A DNA stretch of 64,000 nt. Source: Azotobacter vinelandii CA (lineage in GTDB: Bacteria > Pseudomonadota > Gammaproteobacteria > Pseudomonadales > Pseudomonadaceae). The notes under the pieces were generated by a model. That model saw only the letters and a list, made by a program, of their open reading frames with translations. It ran no database searches and had not been told where the DNA came from. The position numbers and the translations under genes are program-made. This document shows, piece after piece, positions 15,398 to 23,370 of this stretch; position 1 is the stretch's first letter, and every line of letters starts with the position of its first letter. Location: positions 2,532,501-2,596,500 of the forward strand of contig NC_021149.1 in NCBI RefSeq assembly GCF_000380335.1, in the 5' to 3' direction.

Positions 15398-16525
15398 TTA
15401 CCAACCCCGTCCGGAATTGACCCAGAAATTGACGGACAGTGAAGTGGAGACGGATTCCACCTGGTGGAACCAGCCATCCGGCAGGAAGAACAGATCGCCC
15501 GCTTCCAGCACGATGTGTAAGAAATCTACCTCGCGGGCGCGGGGAAAGCGTGCGTAGTCGGGAGCTTTCGGATTTACCTCGCAGCCTTCCAGCCCGCCTT
15601 GCGGTGAGGTCGACCAAGTGCTCAGCGCCTCGCAATGATGTGGCGCCGCCAGGATGAAGGACTTGCGCCCCCAGACCTGGGCGTACAAGTTGTCCGAGTC
15701 GTCCCTATGCAGAGGAGTGAGCGTTCCCTTGGGGCCGATCCAGATGCGCGGCTTTATGAACAGGGATCGGTCGAAGTAATCCGGAAAGCGGATCAGTTCC
15801 AACAACTGTTCGGGTACTACATTGTTGCCCATATAAGGTGACGGGACACCCTCCTCCAGCTCCTGGTCCAGCCCGGCGATGAACTCGGCCATCGAGGTGG
15901 AACGGAAATCGCGCTCGGTGGAAAAAGTCTTCTGTGCATAGTCACCATGCCGAGTGATGCCCTGCAGCTTGGCGAAATGCACCAACGACTCCTCGCGACT
16001 CATGTTGAACAGCGGCCAATCCTGCAGGGCATCGCTGATGATTACCGGCAAACCTTGCGGAACGTAATGCTGGCGAAATTCCTCCACCGACAGGCCACTA
16101 CGCGGCCGTCGCTCCACCGCCTTCAGTGGCGGCTGGCCTGCCGAGACCTTGTCGCTGGCGCGCTCCGGTGCGGGATAACGCTGGTTCATACCGCGTACCT
16201 GCTCGGGCGGTGCGACACCTCGGCGAGCCGCGCCGATGATCTGTGGCAACAGGGTAGCGAGCCCCATCTGCCCACCGATCCTGAGCCGGCCGTTGGCGAA
16301 CAGTTCCTCGACATCCTGAGTACCCTGGAGAATGCCGGTGAAGTCCCGTTCGTCAAGTTCGATGGTCACGTCGGCGGTCGGATGGTGTCCGGAACGAATG
16401 GTCACCTGTTCGCCTACCTCCGCCCAGACCGCCTTTTCCGGAGGGAAGACGAACTGGAAGACCCCATTGACTCCCACCGCCTGCGCGCCGGTGAACAAAC
16501 TAGACAATACAGCGGATAAATCCAT
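15398..16525 (-). CDS. SCP2-JmjC (cupin_8) fusion, putative Fe(II)/2-oxoglutarate hydroxylase
   Basis: A 375-residue fusion. Residues 1-100 look like an SCP2 sterol-binding-type fold (GVFQFVFPP, TIRSGHHPTADVTIELDERDF, FANGRLRIGGQMGLATLLPQI). Residues 130-375 are a JmjC/cupin_8 domain: LSVEEFRQHYVPQGLPVIISDALQDWP at its start, then the HxD pair in LTPLHRDDSDNLYAQVWGRKSF and a distal His in FFLPDGWFHQVESVS, completing a 2-His-1-Asp iron site. Such enzymes hydroxylate amino-acid side chains. Known: many pyoverdines contain beta-hydroxy-Asp or beta-hydroxy-His. Inferred: it may hydroxylate a residue of this peptide, with the Asp loaded by the second NRPS as a good candidate. Start 16525 has AGGGGAG 8 bases upstream, and a PvdS box precedes it. 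The role of the SCP2 part is unknown. Confidence 0.82.
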   Translation of the reverse strand: MDLSAVLSSLFTGAQAVGVNGVFQFVFPPEKAVWAEVGEQVTIRSGHHPTADVTIELDERDFTGILQGTQDVEELFANGRLRIGGQMGLATLLPQIIGAARRGVAPPEQVRGMNQRYPAPERASDKVSAGQPPLKAVERRPRSGLSVEEFRQHYVPQGLPVIISDALQDWPLFNMSREESLVHFAKLQGITRHGDYAQKTFSTERDFRSTSMAEFIAGLDQELEEGVPSPYMGNNVVPEQLLELIRFPDYFDRSLFIKPRIWIGPKGTLTPLHRDDSDNLYAQVWGRKSFILAAPHHCEALSTWSTSPQGGLEGCEVNPKAPDYARFPRAREVDFLHIVLEAGDLFFLPDGWFHQVESVSTSLSVNFWVNSGRGW

Positions 16526-16572
16526 GATCGGGCTCCCCTAAGTCTGGGTCGTGGACAGTGATTCATGAACGA

Positions 16573-16596
16573 ACGGCACGGGGCCGGAATTATTTA
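16573..16596 (-). promoter_or_regulatory. PvdS-dependent iron-starvation box (SCP2-JmjC gene)
   Basis: Minus strand TAAAT (16596-16592), 16 bases, CGT (16575-16573): an exact match, placed between the pvdP stop codon and the SCP2-JmjC start 48 bases downstream. It shows that this gene has its own PvdS promoter and is not only read through from pvdP. Confidence 0.85.
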
Positions 16597-16598
16597 CG

Positions 16599-18203
16599 TC
16601 AATCATGCGGATCGCCCCGGGTCAGGTGTCGCCCATACCAGGGCCGGCGCGGCACCCGGTCCTCAAGGCGTTCGGCCTCCTCTTCGTCGGCGAACACGAT
16701 GCGCAAGGCGAGCTTCATGGTTTCCATGTCCAACTCGCCGCCATCGCCCCGGTTGCTGCGTCCCCAGGCACCACAGCCGGCCCGCGCCGGTCCCAGCCAG
16801 GGCTCGGCGACGCGCACCCAGGGGCCCGGCGCGAACCAGGGCACGCCATCGATCGTCTTGCGAACCACCTGGCCGGGATGTGTCTGTTCGTGGGCCAGGA
16901 ACCAGTCCTCGATGCGATCGTCGATCCAGCCATGGAAGGACCAGAACACCGGATCGACATGGGAAGAGAACGGATCGCCCAGGTAATCGTTGCCAGGACG
17001 GTACCAATGCTCGGCGAAATCCGCCGAACCACGTCCAAAGGGCATCGGCAACCCGCTGTTGGGATCGCGTGGTATCGATGCCCAACGCATGTGCAGCCAG
17101 TCGTGGATGCCCAGTTCGATGCGCGATCCCAGTTCGCCCAGACACAGGGTGCTGAGGTACTCCGGATCCCGGTATTGTGCCTCCCAGGCCTGGAAGTCAC
17201 CGTAATAGCCTTCGCTGCTCTTGATGTAGTACAGCCACCGGTTGAAGCTCTCGTCTCCCTGGACTTCCCACGCCGGCGGCACGGAAAAACCATCGAGGTT
17301 GGCCATGTAATCCACGAAGGCCTGGATCCCGTGGCCGATGTAGGGCCTGGGGGGCGGCAGGCTTGTCCAGGAGCGCAGATCCTGCATGGCGCGCGCACGT
17401 ATCAGCATGTCCCGGTGCATGAACAGGAAATCCTCTCCCGAGCCGTTACGGTGCCGATGCTTGCCCCGCGCATCGCGCTCCTTGCCGAGCGGACCGGCCT
17501 GCCAACCGAGCGCCCGCAACCCCTGGCGTTGCGTCGATTCGAGTCGATGCCAGCGATCGCGGCAGGCGTGCCACACCTGATGGAACAGGCGATGCCCGGG
17601 CGATACCAGCCAGGCTTTCAGCTCCGGGACATAGGACAGCCGTTCGCGGGATGCCGTGAATGGTCGTCGAACGGCGACGAACGAGGCTTCCTGCGTCGAA
17701 AGCCCAGCCTGGACGCCCGACCTGTGCAGGCGGCCGCTCAGTGTCGCCTTGCCGCCGCCGGTACTCCATGCGCCCCAGATCTCGTCGAAGATCGCCCTGC
17801 ACTCCAGCGAGCGTCCCTGGTTGTCCAGCATCCGCAAATTCAGGAATGGCGCCTTGTCGCCACTGAGGCGTCCAAAGACCTGCAGGATGTCTCCGGCATA
17901 GGGCGGTGCTCCCAGGTAACCGCGCAACGCCCGCCCACCAGGACCGATATCCAGAAGCAGTTGCAACTCCCCGGCCGGGATCTCAGGAAAGTCCTGGCGC
18001 CCGGCGATGAAACGCATGTCCCATACACCCACCAGCCGATTGGCCAGCAAAGCGTCCTGCAACACGGGTACGGGTGTATCCGGCTCGTCGGACGACAGCT
18101 CGGCAGCTTCCGACTCTTTCCATTTACGATGGGTGTACACCCCTGCCGACAAGGTCGCTGCCGCTGCCAACCCCGCCACGAATCCCCTACGAGAAAACTT
18201 CAT
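16599..18203 (-). CDS. pvdP: PvdP, periplasmic tyrosinase of pyoverdine maturation
   Basis: A copper tyrosinase that oxidises the ferribactin D-Tyr unit to close the fluorophore. The 534-residue protein begins with a twin-arginine signal, MKFSRRGFVAGLAAAATLSAG. An N-terminal beta-barrel-like domain (about 55-190; LVGVWDMRFIAGRQDFPEIPAG) precedes the tyrosinase core. Copper-ligand candidates are His residues in WLVSPGHRLFHQVWHACRDRWH, in DFLFMHRDML, in IHDWLHMRWA and in SSHVDPVFWSFHGWID. The C-terminal end after about 480 may be the placeholder segment known in PvdP. It is divergent from pvdM, each gene having its own PvdS box. Length and motif order fit PvdP. Confidence 0.95.
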   Translation of the reverse strand: MKFSRRGFVAGLAAAATLSAGVYTHRKWKESEAAELSSDEPDTPVPVLQDALLANRLVGVWDMRFIAGRQDFPEIPAGELQLLLDIGPGGRALRGYLGAPPYAGDILQVFGRLSGDKAPFLNLRMLDNQGRSLECRAIFDEIWGAWSTGGGKATLSGRLHRSGVQAGLSTQEASFVAVRRPFTASRERLSYVPELKAWLVSPGHRLFHQVWHACRDRWHRLESTQRQGLRALGWQAGPLGKERDARGKHRHRNGSGEDFLFMHRDMLIRARAMQDLRSWTSLPPPRPYIGHGIQAFVDYMANLDGFSVPPAWEVQGDESFNRWLYYIKSSEGYYGDFQAWEAQYRDPEYLSTLCLGELGSRIELGIHDWLHMRWASIPRDPNSGLPMPFGRGSADFAEHWYRPGNDYLGDPFSSHVDPVFWSFHGWIDDRIEDWFLAHEQTHPGQVVRKTIDGVPWFAPGPWVRVAEPWLGPARAGCGAWGRSNRGDGGELDMETMKLALRIVFADEEEAERLEDRVPRRPWYGRHLTRGDPHD

Positions 18204-18236
18204 TCTTCGCTCGCTATACCAGCTATTCCTGCGAGA

Positions 18237-18260
18237 ACGAATGCCGGGGACCCGAATTTA
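18237..18260 (-). promoter_or_regulatory. PvdS-dependent iron-starvation box (pvdP)
   Basis: Minus strand TAAAT (18260-18256), 16 bases, CGT (18239-18237): an exact match ending 34 bases before the pvdP start codon. Confidence 0.87.
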
Positions 18261-18322
18261 TGCATGCCCCACTCTGCGCAGCCCTCTAACCAGACCAGCT
18301 CGGAGCTGCGCCCCCTCAACGC

Positions 18323-18346
18323 TAAATCCTCCCCTCGCCTGCTCGT
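18323..18346 (+). promoter_or_regulatory. PvdS-dependent iron-starvation box (pvdM-pvdO-pvdO operon)
   Basis: Plus strand TAAAT (18323-18327), 16 bases, CGT (18344-18346): an exact match 59 bases before the pvdM start. It is back to back with the pvdP box, giving a divergent PvdS promoter pair. Confidence 0.87.
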
Positions 18347-18405
18347 CTTCCCAACGAAATCGGCCGGGTATCCGGCCGGCCAACACCATCAATTCTGGGA
18401 GCCCC

Positions 18406-19806
18406 ATGAGCACTCGTCGTACCGTTCGGAAATGGCTACTCCTGAGCATCCTGTCGCTGATCGCCGTGGCGGCGGTCGCCTCGCTGGTCTGGTGGCTTTT
18501 CATTCGTCAGTCCTTGCCCTACTCGCGCGATGTCATGCGCAAGGCCAATGACTTGCAGGAAAGGATCCTGTCCTTCGACGCCCATATCGATCTTCCCCTG
18601 GAATACGGAAGCGGGGGTATGGAAGCCGACCGCGACGGTCGCACGCAGTTCGATCTGGTCAAGGCCGCTCGTGGCCGCCTGAGCGGAGCGGCGCTCACCA
18701 TCTGGGCCTGGCCGGAGTTCTGGATCGGCCCCAATGCTCCGCACCGGCCGACACCCGGTTTCGTCGAGGCGGCGCGACATGAACAAGAGGCCCGCTACCG
18801 GATCATCACCGGCATCGCCCGCGACTATCCTGAACGGGCCGGCATCGCTTATAGCCCTGCCGATTTCCGCCGTCTGGCCCACGAGGGCAAGTTCGCCATC
18901 GTCATCAGCATGCTCAATGCCTATCCGCTGGGCGACGAGGTCTCGCGGCTGGACGACTGGGCCGCACGTGGCATGCGCATCTTCGGCTTCAACTATGTGG
19001 CCAACAACACCTGGTCGGACTCCTCCCGCCCCATGCCCTTCTACGGCGACTCGCCCGACGAGCATGGCGGCCTCTCCGAGTTGGGACGACAGGCCGTGAG
19101 ACGCCTGAACGACCTGGGCGTGGTCATCGATGTCTCACAGATGTCCAGCAGCGCCCTCGAACAGGTCACCGATCTCAGCCGCGCCCCGATCATCGCTTCG
19201 CACTCAGGCATACGCGGTCTGGTGGACATACAGCGCAATCTGACCGACCGGGAGCTGCGCCTGATCCAGAAGACCGGCGGTGTGGTTCATATCGCCGGCT
19301 TCTCTTCCTACCTGCGTCCCTTCTCCAAGGAAACCCTCGCCAAGGTCAACGCCATGCGCACAGGCTTCGGCCTGCTGGATGTCGAGAACCTCTCCCAGGC
19401 CAGCATGCCGGCCGATCCGGTGTTCTCGATCTGGCCTGAGAAGCGCTTCGGCGAGTACGCCAGCCAGCTCTATGCCATCCTCGAAACCGATCCACGGGCG
19501 GGCCTGAAGGAATTCGGCGATGCCATCGACTATGCCGTGAAGAAGATAGGCATCGACCACGTCGGCATCAGTTCCGACTTCAACGATGGCGGCGGTGTGA
19601 TCGGCTGGGAGAACGTCGGCGACGCCCGTAACGTCACCGCCGAACTCATTCAGCGTGGCTACTCGGACGAGGACATCGCCAAGCTGTGGGGTGGCAACTT
19701 CCTGCGGGTATGGGAGCAAGTGCAGAACGCCAGCAGGCAGAGCCACGACGACATCACAACATCTCCATCTCAAGAAACGCCCACTCAAAGGAGTACAACG
19801 CAGTGA
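18406..19806 (+). CDS. pvdM: PvdM, membrane dipeptidase-family protein
   Basis: A periplasmic protein of the renal dipeptidase (M19) family, needed in P. aeruginosa for the step in which ferribactin is oxidised. The 466-residue product starts with a signal-anchor at about residues 9-33 (KWLLLSILSLIAVAAVASLVWWLF). The dipeptidase fold is seen in SFDAHIDLPLEYG (HxD), in GMRIFGFNYVANNTWSDS, IASHSGIRGLVDIQRNL and IGIDHVGISSDFNDGGG. Start ATG 18406 follows GGGAG; a longer frame upstream would run through the promoter. Its stop overlaps the GTG start of the next gene, so translation is coupled. pvdN, the usual next gene in P. aeruginosa, is absent here. Confidence 0.94.
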   Translation: MSTRRTVRKWLLLSILSLIAVAAVASLVWWLFIRQSLPYSRDVMRKANDLQERILSFDAHIDLPLEYGSGGMEADRDGRTQFDLVKAARGRLSGAALTIWAWPEFWIGPNAPHRPTPGFVEAARHEQEARYRIITGIARDYPERAGIAYSPADFRRLAHEGKFAIVISMLNAYPLGDEVSRLDDWAARGMRIFGFNYVANNTWSDSSRPMPFYGDSPDEHGGLSELGRQAVRRLNDLGVVIDVSQMSSSALEQVTDLSRAPIIASHSGIRGLVDIQRNLTDRELRLIQKTGGVVHIAGFSSYLRPFSKETLAKVNAMRTGFGLLDVENLSQASMPADPVFSIWPEKRFGEYASQLYAILETDPRAGLKEFGDAIDYAVKKIGIDHVGISSDFNDGGGVIGWENVGDARNVTAELIQRGYSDEDIAKLWGGNFLRVWEQVQNASRQSHDDITTSPSQETPTQRSTTQ

Positions 19807-20693
19807 GTCGTTCATTTCTGTCGATCGCCTGCTCATCCGTTTTCCTGTACTTCGTGGGCGGGGCAAACGCAAGTGAAACGGAATACTTGGCAGGCACGGT
19901 TTTCAAAGACTGTGAGCGCTGCCCTGAAATGGTCGTTTTACCCGCTGGCGAGTTCATCATGGGCTCCTCCGGCGTGGAGGCTGGCCACCAACCGGATGAA
20001 AGCCCCCAGCACAAGGTGACATTCGAACACCCGTTCGCCATCAGCCGTTTTTACGTCACCGCAGCCGAATGGGACGCCTATGCCCAAGAAACCGATGTGA
20101 AGCTGAAAGATGGCGACACTCGCCCCGGAAGAGAATGCCTCGCGGGCAAACCCCGCTATCCTCAAGGTCTGCGACAACCCGCTGTCTGTGTCGATTACAA
20201 CGACACGAAAGGCTATATCGACTGGCTGGCGCGCAAAACAGGCCAGCCCTACCGGATGATCAGCGAGGCCGAGCGCGAATATGCAGCCCGAGCGGGTAGC
20301 ACCGGCCCATTCCCATATCCGGTCGACGAGACAACTTTCAACATCAGCCGTCATGCGAACACCATCGGTTCTGCGGACGGTTTCGAGTTCACCTCTCCCG
20401 TCGACAGTTTCCCACCCAATGCCTTCGGGGTTTATGACACCCACGGCAATGTCTGGGAATGGGTCGCCGATTGCCTGAACCCGGATTATCAGGGGGCTCC
20501 GACAGACGGCAGCGCTTGGATGCAGGGGGATTGCCTCAGGCACATCATCCGGGGTAATGACTGGATTTCCATTCCTGTTTTTTCCCGCTCAGCCAATCGC
20601 AATTCACGTCCCTCCGAAGCTCGAGGCGACTGGATAGGTTTTCGAGTGGCCAAGCCTCTTTCCACTGCGAAACAGGCGGAGAGAAAGGAATGA
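19803..20693 (+). CDS. pvdO: PvdO-like formylglycine-generating-enzyme family protein, copy 1
   Basis: A 296-residue member of the FGE-sulfatase family. PvdO is the periplasmic enzyme that oxidises the tetrahydropyrimidine ring of the ferribactin-derived intermediate to complete the fluorophore. The GTG start overlaps the pvdM stop and has AAAGGAG 9 bases upstream. The signal peptide is VSRSFLSIACSSVFLYFVGGANA. The mature part has AGTVFKDCERCPEMVVLPAGEFIMGSS in two blocks, GQPYRMISEAEREYAARAGS, NAFGVYDTHGNVWEWVADC and a final RGDWIGFRVAK, the family hallmarks. It aligns end to end with the next gene. Both copies share the same Cys pattern near the N-terminus. Which copy does the PvdO step cannot be told from sequence alone. 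Confidence 0.92.
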   Translation: MSRSFLSIACSSVFLYFVGGANASETEYLAGTVFKDCERCPEMVVLPAGEFIMGSSGVEAGHQPDESPQHKVTFEHPFAISRFYVTAAEWDAYAQETDVKLKDGDTRPGRECLAGKPRYPQGLRQPAVCVDYNDTKGYIDWLARKTGQPYRMISEAEREYAARAGSTGPFPYPVDETTFNISRHANTIGSADGFEFTSPVDSFPPNAFGVYDTHGNVWEWVADCLNPDYQGAPTDGSAWMQGDCLRHIIRGNDWISIPVFSRSANRNSRPSEARGDWIGFRVAKPLSTAKQAERKE

Positions 20694-21640
20694 GCATTCA
20701 CAGATCCAAAGACGAATCAAGCGAGAAGAATATTTCCAAAACCACGAAACGCCTCGCACGGTCTATTGAGTCAGGATCGATAGTGGCGGTCAGGATACTT
20801 CCAGTCCTTTACTGCGTTACTGCACTCTTGACGGCTTCCCAGGCAATTGCGGCACCAGCGCCCGGTACCGTATTCAAAGACTGTCCGGAATGCCCGGAAA
20901 TGGTAGTGCTACCTGCCGGCAGCTTCATCATGGGCACCCTGGAGGACGAACTGGGCAGGCAACCGGACGAGGGCCCGCAGCACAAGGTGACCTTCGCCAA
21001 GCCCTTCGCCATCAGCCGCTTTCACGTCACGGCGAAAGAGCTGAACGCCTACATCAAGCAAACCGGCGTGGTCATCAAGAGTGGCGACGAGCGCCCCGGT
21101 CGCTGGTGCGAGGCGAGCAAGCCCAGCTATCCGCAAGGTCCCCGTCAACCGGCGGTCTGCATCGACTACCACGAAGTCCAAACCTATACCGAGTGGCTAT
21201 CGAAGAAAACCGGCAAGCGCTACCGCATGGTCAGCGAAGCGGAACGCGAATACGCTGCCCGTGCCGGTTCCACGGGCCCCTTCCCGTTCCCGTTCGACAA
21301 GGAAGGGGAATATCAGATCGACAAACACGCTAATACTTATGGCCCCAAGGATGGCTACAGCTACAGCTCCCCGGTCGGCAGCTACCCACCCAATGCCTTC
21401 GGCGTGTACGACATGCACGGCAACGTCTACGAATGGGTCGCCGACTGCAAGCATCCCGATTATGTCGGTGCACCAACCGACGGTAGCGCCTGGATAGACG
21501 ACAAAAACTGTGAGCGGGCTCACATGCGTGGCAACGACTGGGGTGAATCACCGATCTTTTCTCGTTCGGGCAATAGAAATGACAGACTGAAAACTACACG
21601 TGGAGACTTTTTGGGGTTCAGGGTAGTCCGGGATCTCTAA
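20690..21640 (+). CDS. pvdO: PvdO-like formylglycine-generating-enzyme family protein, copy 2
   Basis: A second 316-residue FGE-family protein, ATGA-overlapped with copy 1. It has a longer N-terminal tail before the signal segment (about residues 33-54, VRILPVLYCVTALLTASQAIAA; shown whole it exceeds the core motif). The mature part shares FKDC-ECPEMVVLPAG, FAISRFHVTA, RYRMVSEAEREYAARAGS, PPNAFGVYDMHGNVYEWVADC and RGDFLGFRVVRDL with copy 1. Differences are spread through the sequence, so the duplication is not recent. Possible outcomes: one is the true PvdO and the other acts on a different step, or they form a hetero-pair. The pvdM-pvdO-pvdO operon is driven by one PvdS box. Confidence 0.91.
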   Translation: MSIHRSKDESSEKNISKTTKRLARSIESGSIVAVRILPVLYCVTALLTASQAIAAPAPGTVFKDCPECPEMVVLPAGSFIMGTLEDELGRQPDEGPQHKVTFAKPFAISRFHVTAKELNAYIKQTGVVIKSGDERPGRWCEASKPSYPQGPRQPAVCIDYHEVQTYTEWLSKKTGKRYRMVSEAEREYAARAGSTGPFPFPFDKEGEYQIDKHANTYGPKDGYSYSSPVGSYPPNAFGVYDMHGNVYEWVADCKHPDYVGAPTDGSAWIDDKNCERAHMRGNDWGESPIFSRSGNRNDRLKTTRGDFLGFRVVRDL

Positions 21641-21941
21641 ATCACGACCTGGAAGCAGAGGTTGAAGCGATTCTTGATCGCCTGATGGGGCTGTAGTGTT
21701 CGATAACCTTCAGCTCAGGTCGATCTGCTACTATAAGTACTTCGTTTTTGCGACCGATAGCTCGTGCCCTAACACTTTTCCGACAGGCAGCTAGTCAGCA
21801 TTCTATCATCCCCCTCGAAATGGGTAGCTTAAAAGGCTGTTTGGGTGAATTGCCAATGGCTTATTTTATTTTGAGTAAATCCGCCACCCTTCTTTTCGTT
21901 TCGACTCTATAGGTCAGACGGATCCATACTGGGATACAAAT
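21641..21941. other. intergenic region with PvdS promoter
   Basis: About 300 bases of lower GC between copy 2 of pvdO and the acyltransferase gene. Apart from the PvdS box at 21876-21899 I see no gene and no clear terminator. Confidence 0.5.
21876..21899 (+). promoter_or_regulatory. PvdS-dependent iron-starvation box (acyltransferase gene)
   Basis: Plus strand TAAAT (21876-21880), 16 bases, CGT (21897-21899): an exact match 42 bases before the start codon at 21942. Confidence 0.85.
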
Positions 21942-23000
21942 ATGCCGTGCCCATCCAAGAGTGATCAGAGTTGCTACACCGAGATACCTGTTTTCGCCGG
22001 AACTTATCGGAATGGAGAACTGCGGGTCCGTCTGAAGGGCAACATGCTCAGTGTCTTGCTCGATGGGCAACTCCGGATGGAAATGACCATCCTTTCTTGT
22101 GAGAGCCCTACGTCGGTTCGTTGCAGACTGTTTTCGGTCGATCAAGGCTGGGTAGGCGAAACGCTCCTGGCATCATGCGAAGCACTGTTCGTTCAGCACC
22201 CTGCACTGGAGCAACTGGTAATCGAAGAAGAGAGCCTGACAGGGCTCGAGTCTCTGCTAAATGACGGTGTATTCAGGAGAAAAAGCGACGGAACACTGCT
22301 TTGCGAAGCCGAGCAGTTCTGGCAGTACGCGCCTCTCTGGTTGACCAGAAAATCCCATGGAGCGTATCCCTCCAAATTGGTCATGACCAACGGGATACGC
22401 CATCCCTTGCGTCCTGAAAGAAATCAGAGAGAGCTCTACCGCCGTTTCATCCCTTGGCTGGGCCAGACCCTGAGCTTCAGGATTGCCGAGATAAACGAAG
22501 ACCTGTACTCCTTCAACCGCTGGATGAATAACCCACGGGTTGCCCTATTTTGGGAAGAGCAAGGAAATCTCGAACAGCATCGCGCCTATCTGGAACGGCA
22601 ACTGGTCGATCCCCACACTCTGCCGGTGATCGGCTGTTTCGACGGTACTTCATTTGGCTATTTCGAAATCTACTGGGCCAAGGAGGACCGCATCGCACCC
22701 TTTTATGACGTAGATAACTACGACAGAGGATTGCACTTGCTTGTCGGCGAAGAAGCATTCCGTGGAAAGGCTTTCTACACAGCCTGGTTCTCATCCATCT
22801 GTCATTACATGTTTCTCGACGACCCACGTACCCGGCGCATTGTCTGCGAGCCTCGCCACGATAACCACCGGCAAATCGCCAACTTCGATCGCGGCGGCTT
22901 CGCCAAGATCAAGCATTTCGACTTTCCCCATAAACGTGCGCTACTGGTGATGCTCTGGCGCGAACGTTTCTTTTCCGAGCGTCTTTATCGGCCCTTGTAG
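21942..23000 (+). CDS. GNAT acyltransferase, putative N5-hydroxyornithine acetylase
   Basis: A 352-residue protein with an N-terminal region of unclear fold (1-160) and a C-terminal siderophore-type GNAT domain (about 165-345): LSFRIAEINEDLYSFNRWMNNPRVALFWEE, LPVIGCFDGTSFGYFEIYWAKEDRI, DRGLHLLVGEEAFRGKAF, RRIVCEPRHDNHRQIANFDRGGF and KIKHFDFPHKRALLVML. These are the hallmarks of the IucB/AlcB/RhbD-like acyltransferases that acylate hydroxylamine nitrogens. Known: PvdYII of type II P. aeruginosa is an acetylase of hydroxyornithine, replacing the formyltransferase PvdF. Inferred: it supplies N5-acetyl-N5-hydroxyornithine for the NRPS. A PvdS box precedes it. The IS cluster starts soon after its stop. 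Confidence 0.86.
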   Translation: MPCPSKSDQSCYTEIPVFAGTYRNGELRVRLKGNMLSVLLDGQLRMEMTILSCESPTSVRCRLFSVDQGWVGETLLASCEALFVQHPALEQLVIEEESLTGLESLLNDGVFRRKSDGTLLCEAEQFWQYAPLWLTRKSHGAYPSKLVMTNGIRHPLRPERNQRELYRRFIPWLGQTLSFRIAEINEDLYSFNRWMNNPRVALFWEEQGNLEQHRAYLERQLVDPHTLPVIGCFDGTSFGYFEIYWAKEDRIAPFYDVDNYDRGLHLLVGEEAFRGKAFYTAWFSSICHYMFLDDPRTRRIVCEPRHDNHRQIANFDRGGFAKIKHFDFPHKRALLVMLWRERFFSERLYRPL

Positions 23001-23190
23001 TTACAGAAAATAATTTTTAGTCCTACTGCTCCGGGAGAGGCTTGGCCTGTCTCCGCCTCCAGATGCCGTAGATCGCGTCAGAATAACCTGTCCCCATTAG
23101 CACTACAGTTGCATATTTGTGAACGAGCCCCCCAGAAACACCGGACACCGTTTCCCTCTTACCATAAGGGATAGGCAAACGGTCGTGTTT

Positions 23191-23370
23191 ATGACTACCA
23201 GCAAAGACAGACACATCGAAGTGCTCGGCCAGGAGCGGCGTCGCCGCTGGAGTGTCGAGGAGAAGCTTGCCATGGTGCGCGAGAGCCTGGCGTCTGGACA
23301 AAGCGTCTCGGTGGTGGCCAGGCGCAACGGGCATCAATCCCAACCAGTTGTTCCATTGGCGCAAGCTCTA
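23191..23370 (+). pseudogene. IS3-family transposase OrfA fragment (5' part)
   Basis: MTTSKDRHIEVLGQERRRRW followed by SVEEKLAMVRESLASGQSV is the start of an IS3-family OrfA helix-turn-helix protein. An extra G near 23329-23332 shifts the frame: removing it restores ARRNGINPNQLFHWRKLY. At 23371 the reading is cut by the IS630-family element. The sequence resumes at 27749 with codons for DGSPSAV, as expected of the same gene. The outer ends of this IS3 element are not clear to me; a candidate left end lies near 23120-23145. Confidence 0.8.

Noticed and set aside
18007-18405. Upstream extension of PvdM
   Set aside because: It would overlap the pvdP start and both PvdS promoters; ATG 18406 begins the signal-anchor.
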